64,000 bases of DNA from Cryobacterium adonitolivorans (GTDB lineage: Bacteria; Actinomycetota; Actinomycetes; Actinomycetales; Microbacteriaceae). The notes below the pieces were generated by a model. The model did not search any database. It saw only the letters and a program-made list of their open reading frames with translations, and had not been told where the DNA came from. Location of the stretch: assembly GCF_004402695.1 (NCBI RefSeq), contig NZ_SOFL01000043.1:1-64000 (forward strand), written 5' to 3'. A program made the translations under genes and the position numbers. Shown here piece after piece: positions 43,500 to 52,553 of this stretch (its first letter is position 1; the number at the start of each line of letters is the position of its first letter).

Positions 43500-44115
43500 C
43501 CCCCGATTCTCGACTCCGCGGCATCCGGTCGACGACTGCCCGGCAGGTTTTTCCTTGCCGCAATGATTGCAATCAGTGGGGTTGCATTGCTCGCCAGCAA
43601 CGGCGTATTCCAAACGCCGAGCCTCGGCGACCTCCTCATCCTCGTTGCCGCAATCGTTCGCGCCATCCACGTCACCTCCATGTTCACCCTCACCGGCAAC
43701 ACACCGATGGACTCGCTTCACCTGACGACGGTGCAACTGGCCACCTGCGCGACACTCTTCTCGGCGGCCTCACTGGTCTACGGCGACTCGATCCCGCATT
43801 TTCTGGCCCACCTCGACCCCGGACGAGCGATCCTGTTCCTCATACCTCGTTCTCGCTTGCACGGTCTTCGCGTTCCTGGTGCAAACCTGGGCGGTCCGGC
43901 GCACCTCGCCATCGAGAGTGAGCCTCCTCCTCGGAACTGAGCCCATCTGGGCTGCAATCGTCGGAGTTGCGATCGCACGTGACACTGTGGCCCTGGCTGG
44001 ATGCTTCGGTATCGCACTCATCCTGGCGGGAACAGCATGGGGCCGTTCCCTCGAGCAGGGGCACCGCCTCGCCCCGACACACCACCTGGATTCACGTGCG
44101 ATACCTGCAGGCTGA
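43500..44115 (+). pseudogene. Truncated, frameshifted EamA/DMT transporter
   Basis: Two frames together give the C-terminal half of an EamA drug/metabolite transporter. The first reads RFFLAAMIAISGVALLASNG and PSLGDLLILVAAIVRAIHVT. After a frame change near 43845 it continues LACTVFAFLVQTWAVRR, SLLLGTEPIWAAIVGVAI and GCFGIALILAGTAWG. The first four or five helices and a start codon are missing. The 180 bases before it carry no recognisable gene. A non-functional remnant. Confidence 0.75.
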
Positions 44116-44220
44116 CCGTGACGACCACCGACGAAGTTCTCCGTCGTCGGCTGCACGAATGCCCAGCTGGCCCGGACTGCGCGGGGCGCCCACCCAGCCG
44201 ACGTCCGTAAGCTGGGGGGC

Positions 44221-45564
44221 ATGTCTTCTTCCTTCTCGGTCAGCCAGGAGCGCAAGCTCGTCACCGCCCTCCCGGGCCCACGGTCAATCGCGCTGCAGGA
44301 ACGACGCGTTCGCGCCGTGTCTCGTGGTGCGGGCACCCTCGCCAACATCTATATGGACCATGGCGCCGGAGCGATCCTGGTCGACGTGGACGGCAACCAG
44401 ATCATCGACCTGGGTTGCGGCATCGGCGTGACCACCATCGGCCACGCCCACCCGGATGTCGCCGCGGCCGCCGCCATGCAGGCCGGCAAGCTCACCCACA
44501 CCCTGTTCACCGTCACTCCGTACGAGAACTACGTGCGCGTTGCCGAGAAGCTCGCCGAGATCACCCCCGGTGACTTCGTGAAGCACTCGATCCTGGTCAA
44601 CACCGGAGCCGAAGCCGTGGAGAACGCGGTGAAGATCGCCCGCAAGTACACCGGTCGCCGCGCCATCGTGAGCCTGGACCACGCGTTCCACGGCCGCACG
44701 AACCTCACCATGGCGATGACCTACCGCCCGTGGCCGGAGCGCGCGGGCATGGGCCCGTTCCCCGGTGAGATCTACAGCGTGCCCACCAGCTACCCCTACC
44801 AGGACGGCCTGTCCGGCGAGGAAGCGGCCGAAAAGACCATCGACTACATCCAGACCCACATCGGCGCGTCGGAGATCGCGGCGTTCTTCGTCGAGCCGAT
44901 CCAGGGCGACGGTGGCATCGTCATCCCCGCCCCCGGCTATTTCAAGCGCCTGAGCGAGTTCTGCACCGAGAACGGCATCGTCTTCGTCTCCGACGAGATC
45001 CAAGCCGGCATCGCCCGCACCGGCGCCTGGTACGCCATCGAGCACCACGGTGTCGTGCCTGACTTGGTCACTACGGCCAAGGGCATCGCCGGCGGATTCC
45101 CGCTGGCCGCCGTCACCGGCCGCGCCGAGATCATGGATGCCGTGCAGCCCGGCGGCATCGGCGGCACCTTCGGCGGCAACCCGGTCTCGACCGCGGCGGC
45201 CCTGGCGGTGTTCGACATCATCGAGCGCGACAACCTGCTGGACGAGGCCAAGCGCGTGGAGAAGGCCCTCTGGGCCCGCATCGGCGGCTGGGCAGACACA
45301 TTCGACATCGTCGGCGATGTGCGCGGCAAGGGCGCCATGTTCGGCGTGGAGCTCGTGCACCCCGGCACCAAAAAGCCGTTCCCCGAGGCGCTCGCCTTCG
45401 TGCTCAAGCACGCCACCACCAACGGCGTCATCGTTCTGGATGCCGGTAGCTGGGACTCCGTGCTGCGGATCATGCCATCGGTGGTCATCTCCGACGCCCT
45501 CATCGACGACGCCGCCTCGGTGCTCGAAGAGGCTTTCACGCTGTTCGCGGCCAGCCAGAAGTAA
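44221..45564 (+). CDS. gabT: 4-aminobutyrate aminotransferase, paralogue 1
   Basis: Transfers the amino group of GABA to 2-oxoglutarate, giving succinate semialdehyde. A 447-residue fold-type I PLP enzyme: GAGAILVDVDGNQIIDLGCG, VNTGAEAVENAVKIARKYTG, HAFHGRTNLTMAMT, FVEPIQGDGG, FVSDEIQAGIARTG and TTAKGIAGGFPLAAVTGR with the PLP Lys. A second gabT lies 0.9 kb away and is clearly a paralogue. Transcription ends at the hairpin at 45577. Confidence 0.92.
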   Translation: MSSSFSVSQERKLVTALPGPRSIALQERRVRAVSRGAGTLANIYMDHGAGAILVDVDGNQIIDLGCGIGVTTIGHAHPDVAAAAAMQAGKLTHTLFTVTPYENYVRVAEKLAEITPGDFVKHSILVNTGAEAVENAVKIARKYTGRRAIVSLDHAFHGRTNLTMAMTYRPWPERAGMGPFPGEIYSVPTSYPYQDGLSGEEAAEKTIDYIQTHIGASEIAAFFVEPIQGDGGIVIPAPGYFKRLSEFCTENGIVFVSDEIQAGIARTGAWYAIEHHGVVPDLVTTAKGIAGGFPLAAVTGRAEIMDAVQPGGIGGTFGGNPVSTAAALAVFDIIERDNLLDEAKRVEKALWARIGGWADTFDIVGDVRGKGAMFGVELVHPGTKKPFPEALAFVLKHATTNGVIVLDAGSWDSVLRIMPSVVISDALIDDAASVLEEAFTLFAASQK

Positions 45565-45576
45565 GCGCCAGCCCAC

Positions 45577-45634
45577 AAACGCGCCCATCCCGCCAGGTCT
45601 CGAGAACCTCGACCAGCGGGATGGGCGCGTTTTT
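45577..45634 (+). terminator. Rho-independent terminator after gabT paralogue 1
   Basis: A 17-base perfect stem (AAACGCGCCCATCCCGC and its complement) with a 22-base loop, followed by a run of T (to 45634), right after the gabT stop. The next 217 bases to the OsmC stop hold no gene that I recognise. Confidence 0.85.
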
Positions 45635-45851
45635 GCGAGTGTGGAGGGCGAGCGAAGAGTGCCCGCATCGCAGGCCGCCCGAACAATAGCTGATACCAGA
45701 GCGTCGGCGTGGTGCTGGTGGTCAGCAAAGGTTACCGAGGCCAGCGACCCTCAGACAAAGGCTTCGTGGTCCGGCCGACTCAGTTTGGCGTGGTAGTCGA
45801 GCACGAGCGGACCAGCGACTCTCCCGATCGCCACGCATTCAATTCCGCCGC

Positions 45852-46340
45852 CTAGAGCAGCGAGGCCGGCTCCGCGATGATGGTGACCGGTTCGTGGCCG
45901 ACCGGGAAGTTGACCGACGCGGCGATGAAGCAGGCCTTGGATGCTTCAGCGTGCAGGGACTGGGCCAGCTCCGCCTGGTCGGGGTCGGCGATGGTGACCC
46001 GGGGGCGCAGGGTGGCGGCCGTGAAATGGCCACCACCATCCGTGGTCTGCGCCATGGTGCCGATGGCGTCGTCGGAATAGCCGACCACGACCACCCCGTG
46101 CTTGGCGGCAACGTGCAGGTAGGAGAGCAGGTGGCACTGGCTGAGTGCGCCCAGCAGTAGCTCCTCGGGGTTCCACCGGTCGGCGTCGCCGTGGAAGGTG
46201 CGGTCGGCCGATCCGGCGATCGCTTCCTTGCCTGAGGAGGTGAGAACATGGTCGCGGCCGTACGCTCGATAGCTGCTGGTGCCCGTGCCCCGGTTGCCGG
46301 TCCAGTGGATCTGCACGGCGTAGTGATGTGCACCGATCAT
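45852..46340 (-). CDS. OsmC-family protein
   Basis: A 162-residue OsmC/Ohr-fold protein with WNPEELLLGALSQCHLLSYL (first Cys) and ASKACFIAASVNFPV (second Cys). The two cysteines act as a peroxidatic pair that reduces organic hydroperoxides in this family. Sits between the two gabT genes on the opposite strand, so its link to GABA metabolism is not obvious. The start shares a 90-base promoter region with gabT paralogue 2. Confidence 0.88.
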   Translation of the reverse strand: MIGAHHYAVQIHWTGNRGTGTSSYRAYGRDHVLTSSGKEAIAGSADRTFHGDADRWNPEELLLGALSQCHLLSYLHVAAKHGVVVVGYSDDAIGTMAQTTDGGGHFTAATLRPRVTIADPDQAELAQSLHAEASKACFIAASVNFPVGHEPVTIIAEPASLL

Positions 46341-46429
46341 GGCGTCTCCTTAGGGTTTCACTCTTGCTGGCAATTCTCGCAGGGAATGGCCCGACTGCTC
46401 GCTCGTGCGGGCGGTAAACTGGCGCGATC

Positions 46430-47812
46430 ATGACTGACACGCTGACTGATTCCGCTGCCGCATCCGCCCCCTCGTCCCCGGTCTACACCGTGACCCAGGA
46501 ACGCAAGATCGTAACGGCCATTCCCGGCCCGCGATCGACGGAGATGCACCAGCGACGCCTCGCCGCGGTCTCCACCGGCGTCAGCTCCGCGCTGCCGGTC
46601 TACATCAAGAAGGCCAGCGGCGCGATCATCGTCGACCTCGACGACAACCAGTTCATCGACCTGGGCGCCGGCATCGGCGTGACCACGATCGGACACTCGG
46701 AGTCCAGCGTCGTCGCGGCCGCGACAGGCCAGCTGAACGACTTCGTGCACACCCTGTTCACCATCACGCCGTACGAGGAGTACGTGCGCGTCGCCGAGCT
46801 GCTCGCCGCGCACACCCCCGGCAGCTTCGCCAAGAAGACCGTGCTGATCAACTCGGGTGCCGAAGCCGTGGAGAACGGTGTGAAGATCGCCCGCAAGTAC
46901 ACCGGCCGCCGCGCCGTGGCCGTACTGGACCACGCGTACCACGGTCGCACCGTGCTCACCATGGCGATGAACTACAAGGCCGCACCGTACGCCACCGGCT
47001 ACGGCCCGTTGGCCGGCGACGTCTACCACGCCCCCAGCTCATACCCCTATCACGACGGTCTCTCTGGCGCCGAGGCCGCCGCGCGCACCATCGCGTACCT
47101 GGAGAAGGTCATCGGCGCAAGCGACCTGGCCTGCCTGGTCGTCGAGCCCATCCAGGGCGAGGGCGGCTTCATGGTTCCCGCCGAGGGCTACCTTCCGCTG
47201 CTGCAGGAATGGTGCACCGCGAACGGCGTCGTGATGATCGCCGACGAGATCCAGAGCGGCATGGCCCGCACCGGCGCCTACTTCGCCAGCGAACACTTCG
47301 GCTGGGAGCCCGACCTGGTGCTGGTGGCCAAGGGCATCGCCGGCGGCATGCCGCTGGCCGCCGTGACCGGCCGCGCCGAGATCCTCGACGCGTCGCAGCC
47401 CGGTGGGCTCGGCGGCACCTTCGGCGGCAACCCTGTCGCTTGCGCCGCCGCGATCGCGGTGTTCGACGCGATCGAGAACAACAACCTCCTGGCCGAGGGC
47501 CAGCGCATCGAGAAGTCCCTTCGCGCCGGTCTGACCGCGCTGGCCGACAAGTACGACATCATCGGCGACATCCGCGGCCGCGGCGCCATGATCGCCATCG
47601 AGCTCGTGCAGCCCGGCACCCAGAACACGACCAAGGCGCCCAACGCTGCCGCGGTCACCGCCATCGCGGCCTACGCGGCGCAGCACGGCGTGCTGCTGCT
47701 CACGGCCGGCACCTACGGCAACGTGCTGCGGTTCCTGCCGAGCCTGGCCGTGACGGACGCGCTCCTGGCCGATGCCCTGTCGGTCATCGACGACGCGATG
47801 GCGACGCTCTGA
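46430..47812 (+). CDS. gabT: 4-aminobutyrate aminotransferase, paralogue 2
   Basis: A 460-residue aminotransferase very like the gene at 44221: GAIIVDLDDNQFIDLGAGIG, INSGAEAVENGVKIARKYTG, VVEPIQGEGG, IADEIQSGMARTG and VLVAKGIAGGMPLAAVTGR with the PLP Lys. The N-terminus is a little longer. It is followed two bases later by an asparaginase, so the two likely form an operon that recovers nitrogen from amino acids. Which copy prefers GABA and which another omega-amino acid cannot be told. Confidence 0.92.
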   Translation: MTDTLTDSAAASAPSSPVYTVTQERKIVTAIPGPRSTEMHQRRLAAVSTGVSSALPVYIKKASGAIIVDLDDNQFIDLGAGIGVTTIGHSESSVVAAATGQLNDFVHTLFTITPYEEYVRVAELLAAHTPGSFAKKTVLINSGAEAVENGVKIARKYTGRRAVAVLDHAYHGRTVLTMAMNYKAAPYATGYGPLAGDVYHAPSSYPYHDGLSGAEAAARTIAYLEKVIGASDLACLVVEPIQGEGGFMVPAEGYLPLLQEWCTANGVVMIADEIQSGMARTGAYFASEHFGWEPDLVLVAKGIAGGMPLAAVTGRAEILDASQPGGLGGTFGGNPVACAAAIAVFDAIENNNLLAEGQRIEKSLRAGLTALADKYDIIGDIRGRGAMIAIELVQPGTQNTTKAPNAAAVTAIAAYAAQHGVLLLTAGTYGNVLRFLPSLAVTDALLADALSVIDDAMATL

Positions 47813-47814
47813 TC

Positions 47815-48855
47815 ATGACGACGTCGACCACGCCTGCCGCCTTCGGGGCCGCTGCCCCCGCCACCGCGGGAACCATCGAAGTGATCGACTCCGTCGAACT
47901 GGCCGTCGTGGAACGCTCCGGCTTCATTGAATCTCGCCACGCGGGGGCAGCGGTCGTCCTCGGCAGCGACGGCGCCGTGCTCCGCGCCCTCGGCGACGTC
48001 AACGCTCCGGTGTTCCCACGCTCGTCGATGAAGCCGTTCCAGGCCATCGCGGTGATGGCTAGCGGCGTGGTGTTACGCGGAGAGGATGCCGCGATCGCGA
48101 CATCCAGCCACTCCGGAACCCAGAAGCACACCGACCTGGTGCGCGGTCTCCTGGCCCGCGCCGGGCTCTCCGAGGCCGACCTCGGTTGCACGCCCACCTG
48201 GCCGGGTGATTCGGGCACTCGCGACTCCCTGGTGCGCCAGGGCGCCGGACCCGCCCCGATCTACTCAGACTGCTCGGGCAAGCACGCGGCGATGCTCGTC
48301 GCCTGCGTGCAGAATCACTGGCCGATCACCGGGTACCTCGACCCGGAGCATCCGCTGCAGAAACGCATTCTCGACGTCGTCGAGCGATTCACCGGCGAGC
48401 GTCCGGCCGCGACCGGCGTCGACGGGTGCGGAGCGCCGGTGCACGCACTGTCGTTGACCGCCCTGGCCCGCGGCATAGCCCGCATCGCCACATCGAAGTC
48501 GAGCTCACCGTTCGCCATCTACCGTGAAGCCGGGTTCCTGGCCGAGGCGGTGCGGGAAAACGGATGGGTGATCGCCGGACCCGGCCTGCCGGACTCGATC
48601 ACGATCGAGCGCCTGGGCCTGTTCGTCAAGGGCGGAGCAGAGGGCATCATGGTGGCCTCCGCCGAGAACGGCACCACTGTGGCGCTGAAGATCCTCGACG
48701 GCAACCTGCGCGCGGCCACCGTCGTGGCGCTGAGCCTGCTGGCGGATGCCGGCGCCGTGCGTCGGGCCGACATCGACGCGATCATCCCCGAACTGAAGGT
48801 CGCCGTGCACGGCGGCGGCCAGCCGATCGGCCAGATCCGCGCCAGCTACGTCTAG
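47815..48855 (+). CDS. L-asparaginase II family protein
   Basis: A 346-residue protein of the asparaginase II (PF06089, rhizobial) type, unrelated in sequence to the E. coli enzymes. Landmarks: SSMKPFQAIAVMASG, SSHSGTQKHTDLV, DCSGKHAAMLVACVQN and GVDGCGAPVHALSLTALARG. Hydrolyses asparagine to aspartate and ammonia. ATG 47815 is just after the gabT stop. The stop codon overlaps that of the convergent adenosyltransferase gene. Confidence 0.88.
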   Translation: MTTSTTPAAFGAAAPATAGTIEVIDSVELAVVERSGFIESRHAGAAVVLGSDGAVLRALGDVNAPVFPRSSMKPFQAIAVMASGVVLRGEDAAIATSSHSGTQKHTDLVRGLLARAGLSEADLGCTPTWPGDSGTRDSLVRQGAGPAPIYSDCSGKHAAMLVACVQNHWPITGYLDPEHPLQKRILDVVERFTGERPAATGVDGCGAPVHALSLTALARGIARIATSKSSSPFAIYREAGFLAEAVRENGWVIAGPGLPDSITIERLGLFVKGGAEGIMVASAENGTTVALKILDGNLRAATVVALSLLADAGAVRRADIDAIIPELKVAVHGGGQPIGQIRASYV

Positions 48856-49514
48856 GGACGTTCGCTCGCCCCGTCAGTGGCCGCGGCGCCTGGGCTGTCG
48901 TCGCCGTCTTCCTGCGCCATAGCCAGCGCCGACGCCTCGGGCGCCCACTGCACGTCACCGTGCTCGGCGTTCGCGCCCCGGGCCAGCACAAACATCAGCG
49001 TTGACAGACGGTTCAGATAGCGCGCACACAGCGGGCTGACCGTCGAAGGGTGCGCTTCCACCGCGACCCATACCGTGCGTTCGGCACGCCGCACGACGGC
49101 GCGGGCCTGATAGAGCAGCGAGGCGGCCACGGTGCCGCCGGGAAGCACGCGGCCGCTGAGGTCGGTGGCCTCCCGCTCGAAATGGTCGACCGCTCGCTCG
49201 AGGCGGGTCAGGTGCGATTCGCTGATCCGTGCGGTCGCGGCCACCGGGTCGTCCAGCGGGACGGCGAGGTCGGCGACCAGATCGAACAGGTCGTTCTGCA
49301 CACTGGCGAGGGTGGACGTGATCCCGATCGGGAGATTGCCCACCGCCATCACCACACTCACCGCAGCGTTGGCCTCGTCGCAGTCTTCGTAGGCGGCGAC
49401 GCGCACGTCGGTCTTGGCGACGTCGCCGTGCCGCCCGAAGGTTGTGCGCCCGGAATCCCCGCGCCCGGTGTACAACGCCGGTCCGGCAGTTTCGAGATCG
49501 TCGAGATCAGCCAT
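48852..49514 (-). CDS. PduO-type cob(I)alamin adenosyltransferase
   Basis: Makes adenosylcobalamin from cob(I)alamin and ATP. A 220-residue protein with the N-terminal ATP signature YTGRGDSGRTTFG and, later, ARAVVRRAERTVWVA and YLNRLSTLMFVLARGAN, the conserved C-terminal helices of PduO enzymes. ATG 49514 gives a normal length; a longer frame to 50003 lies inside the BCCT gene and is not used. No B12 pathway genes or riboswitch are visible nearby. Confidence 0.88.
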   Translation of the reverse strand: MADLDDLETAGPALYTGRGDSGRTTFGRHGDVAKTDVRVAAYEDCDEANAAVSVVMAVGNLPIGITSTLASVQNDLFDLVADLAVPLDDPVAATARISESHLTRLERAVDHFEREATDLSGRVLPGGTVAASLLYQARAVVRRAERTVWVAVEAHPSTVSPLCARYLNRLSTLMFVLARGANAEHGDVQWAPEASALAMAQEDGDDSPGAAATDGASERP

Positions 49515-49641
49515 AGCGGTAACTATAGTAATGTCCCCCGCATCCGCGTAGCGTTGGGGGACGCCGCGGGCAGGTCTTTTGCTCATCTCGCTTGTTCGCA
49601 CGGAGCATCGATCGACGGGTGTTCGATCAGCGAGGAAAGAA

Positions 49642-51351
49642 ATGTCCAGGAAATCTTCCGACGACAGTACAGAGTCCGCTTTCGGTGACGCGGTCAGCGA
49701 ACCCGCCCGAGCGGGTTGGGCCACCGTCGACAAAACCGTCTTCGGCGTCTCCGCCGGTATCATCGTGCTGGTTTGCCTGCTCGGGGTGCTCTTCACCCAG
49801 GCCGTAGGCGACGCCGCGGCATCCGCCCTCGGCTGGGTTACCGGCAACATGGGTTGGCTGTTCATTCTCGGCGCGTCTGGCTTCGTCATCTTTGCTCTGG
49901 TTCTGGCGTTCGGCCGGTACGGCAGCATTCCGCTCTCGCGCGAAGGGCAGGGCACCGAGTTCTCGACGCTCTCCTGGGTGTCGATGATGTTCAGCGCCGG
50001 CATGGGGATCGGGCTGATGTTCTACGGCGTTTTCGAGCCGGTCACCCATCTGGCCTCGCCGCCGCCCTTCGTCGATGCGGCGCCGAACAGTCCCGATGCC
50101 GCCAACGCTGCAATGGCGTACACGTTTTTTCACTGGGGACTTCACCCGTGGGCGATCTACTCGGTTGTCGGCCTGGCCCTGGCATATTCGACCTATCGAA
50201 TGGGCCGCGGCAACCTGATGAGTTCCCCGTTCCAGGCCATTTTCGGCAAGGAGCGGATCGAGACAAGGGGCTGGGGCAAGCCGATCGACATTCTCGCGAT
50301 CATCTGTACCAAGTTCGGGTCGGCGACGTCCCTCGGTCTGGGCGCCCTGCAGATCGCGGCCGGCATCTCGCTGCTGCGCACCGGCACCTTCTCCGAGGAG
50401 CCGGGGACGACCCTGCCGATCATCATCATCTGCGTGTTGACCGTCGGCGTCGTGTTCTCCGCCGCGAGCGGGCTCGCGAAGGGGATCAAGTGGCTGAGCA
50501 ACACGAACATGGTGTTGTCCGCCGTGCTCGTGGTGTTCGTCTTCGTGGTCGGGCCGACGGTGTTCATCCTGAACCTGCTTCCGTCGGCCGTCGGCGCGTA
50601 CCTGACCGATCTCGTGCCGATGAGTTTCCATTCGGCGGTGTTCGGCGGCAGCGACTGGCTGGCCAGCTGGACCATCTTCTACTGGGCGTGGTGGATCTCC
50701 TGGACCCCGTTCGTGGGCACATTCATCGCCCGGATCTCGCGCGGCCGCACCATTCGCGAGTTCGTTCTCGGTGTGCTGCTGGTGCCCACGGCGGTCAGTA
50801 TCCTTTGGTTCGTGGTATTCGGCGGGGCCGGACTGCATCTGCAGCTGAATGGGGTTGACATCGCCGGCACCGGCAGCGAGGCGGCAGGGTTCTTCGCGGC
50901 GCTGCAGCAATACCCGTTCTTCATCGGCTCGGCCCTGGTGGTGATGGTGCTGACGGCGGTGTTCTTCGTCAGCGGGGCGGATGCCGGTGCCCTCGTGCTC
51001 GGGACGCTCTCGAGTCGGGGCCGGAAGGAGCCGTGGAAGCCCCTGGTGATTTTCTGGGCTGTGCTCACCGGCGCCGTCGCCGCGGTGCTCTTGTTCGTGG
51101 GCGGACTGGGCGCGCTGCAGACCTTCACCATCCTGGCGGCGACCCCATTCGTGCTGATAATCATGGGCCTGTGTATATCGCTGTACGTCGACCTGCGCCG
51201 CGACCCGCTGCGTCAGCGCACGCTCGGGCCGGTGCGCACCTCCTCGGAGGTTCTCGGCACGGTGCCGTTCACCCGGCAGGCCTCCGACGGGGACGGCGCC
51301 GGCCCGCCACCGGGCGCCGCGCCGCCACCGCCCGGCGACAGGCTCGGTTAG
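49642..51351 (+). CDS. BCCT-family betaine/choline/carnitine transporter
   Basis: A 569-residue protein with twelve membrane helices. BCCT signatures: GMGIGLMFYGVFEPV, FFHWGLHPWAIYS, and WAWWISWTPFVGTFIARISRGRTIREFVLG (the family's main motif). Long hydrophilic N- and C-tails, the C-tail Pro-rich. Takes up compatible solutes such as glycine betaine, either for osmoprotection or as substrate. ATG 49642 follows GAGGAAAGAA; a TTG at 49579 is less likely. Confidence 0.92.
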   Translation: MSRKSSDDSTESAFGDAVSEPARAGWATVDKTVFGVSAGIIVLVCLLGVLFTQAVGDAAASALGWVTGNMGWLFILGASGFVIFALVLAFGRYGSIPLSREGQGTEFSTLSWVSMMFSAGMGIGLMFYGVFEPVTHLASPPPFVDAAPNSPDAANAAMAYTFFHWGLHPWAIYSVVGLALAYSTYRMGRGNLMSSPFQAIFGKERIETRGWGKPIDILAIICTKFGSATSLGLGALQIAAGISLLRTGTFSEEPGTTLPIIIICVLTVGVVFSAASGLAKGIKWLSNTNMVLSAVLVVFVFVVGPTVFILNLLPSAVGAYLTDLVPMSFHSAVFGGSDWLASWTIFYWAWWISWTPFVGTFIARISRGRTIREFVLGVLLVPTAVSILWFVVFGGAGLHLQLNGVDIAGTGSEAAGFFAALQQYPFFIGSALVVMVLTAVFFVSGADAGALVLGTLSSRGRKEPWKPLVIFWAVLTGAVAAVLLFVGGLGALQTFTILAATPFVLIIMGLCISLYVDLRRDPLRQRTLGPVRTSSEVLGTVPFTRQASDGDGAGPPPGAAPPPPGDRLG

Positions 51352-51421
51352 ACGACGGCGGCAGTAGGCTGTGCTCCCAGGCTGGCCCCAACCAGCCTGC
51401 CCCACCAGGCTCAGGAGCGTC

Positions 51422-52537
51422 ATGCGAATTGCAGTCCCGCGCGAGATCAAGAACAACGAGTTCAGGGTGGCGATCACCCCGGCCGGCGTGCACGACCTGG
51501 TGTTGCACGGCCACGAGGTCCTCGTCGAGACCGGTGCGGGGGTCGGCTCATCGATCACGGATGCGCAGTACCGCTCCGCCGGCGCCACGATCATGCCGGA
51601 CGCCGCATCCACCTGGGCCGGGGCCGAGCTGCTGCTCAAGGTAAAAGAACCCGTGCAGAGCGAGTACGCCTACTTCAGGGACGACCTCATACTCTTCACC
51701 TACCTCCACCTGGCCGCGGAAGCCGGCCTCACACAGGCACTGCTGACGGCCGGCGTCACCGGCATCGCGTACGAGACCGTGCAGCTGCCCGGCCGGTCGC
51801 TGCCCCTCCTGGCGCCCATGAGCGAGGTCGCCGGCCGGCTGGCTCCGATCGTCGGCGCGAACGCCATGCTCAAGCCCAACGGCGGGCCTGGCCTGCTGGT
51901 GCCGGGTGTGCCGGGCACCCACCCGGCCAGGGTCACCATTCTCGGAGGCGGGGTCGCCGGGACCGCCGCCATGCAGGTGGCGATCGGGCTGGGCGCCGAG
52001 GTCACCGTCCTGGACACGAACCTCTTCCGCCTCCGCGAGCTGGATACCCAGTACTACGGCAGGGTGAAGACCATCGCCTCGAACGCGTTCGAGATTGACA
52101 CCGCGCTCGTGCTGGCCGACCTGGTGATCGGGTCCGTGCTGATCCCGGGCGCGAAGGCGCCCAAGCTGGTGAGTAACGAGCTGGTGTCGCGGATGAAGCC
52201 GGGCAGCGTTCTCGTGGACATCGCGGTCGATCAGGGCGGCTGCTTCGCCGACACCCACGCCACCACGCACACCGAGCCCACCTTTGCCGTGCACGGGTCG
52301 CTGTTCTATTGCGTGGCCAACATGCCGGGCGCCGTGCCGAGCACGTCGACCTACGCCCTCACCAACGCCACCCTGCCCTATGTGCGCGCCATCGCGAACC
52401 TGGGCTGGCGTGAGGCGCTCCGCACCGACGCTGCGCTCGCGCTTGGGCTGAACACCTACGGCGGGGCCCTGACGAATGCGCCGGTCGCCGCCGCCCATGC
52501 GCTGACGTTCCGGCCCGTCGCCGAGGTGCTCGCCTAA
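51422..52537 (+). CDS. ald: Alanine dehydrogenase
   Basis: Interconverts alanine and pyruvate plus ammonia with NAD. A 371-residue protein of exact family length: MRIAVPREIKNNEFRVAI, LLKVKEP with the substrate Lys, YLHLAAEAG with the catalytic His, and ILGGGVAGTAAMQVAIGLGA as the NAD site. VDIAVDQGGCFADT and THTEPTF follow. ATG 51422 has AGGAG upstream. With asparaginase and the gabT genes it points to amino-acid nitrogen handling. Confidence 0.96.
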   Translation: MRIAVPREIKNNEFRVAITPAGVHDLVLHGHEVLVETGAGVGSSITDAQYRSAGATIMPDAASTWAGAELLLKVKEPVQSEYAYFRDDLILFTYLHLAAEAGLTQALLTAGVTGIAYETVQLPGRSLPLLAPMSEVAGRLAPIVGANAMLKPNGGPGLLVPGVPGTHPARVTILGGGVAGTAAMQVAIGLGAEVTVLDTNLFRLRELDTQYYGRVKTIASNAFEIDTALVLADLVIGSVLIPGAKAPKLVSNELVSRMKPGSVLVDIAVDQGGCFADTHATTHTEPTFAVHGSLFYCVANMPGAVPSTSTYALTNATLPYVRAIANLGWREALRTDAALALGLNTYGGALTNAPVAAAHALTFRPVAEVLA

Positions 52538-52553
52538 GCCGCTGCCCGAGAGG

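Noticed and set aside
45646..45840. Possible small gene between the gabT terminator and OsmC
   Set aside because: A plus-strand frame is open for about 45 codons but lacks a ribosome site, a clear start and any recognised motif.
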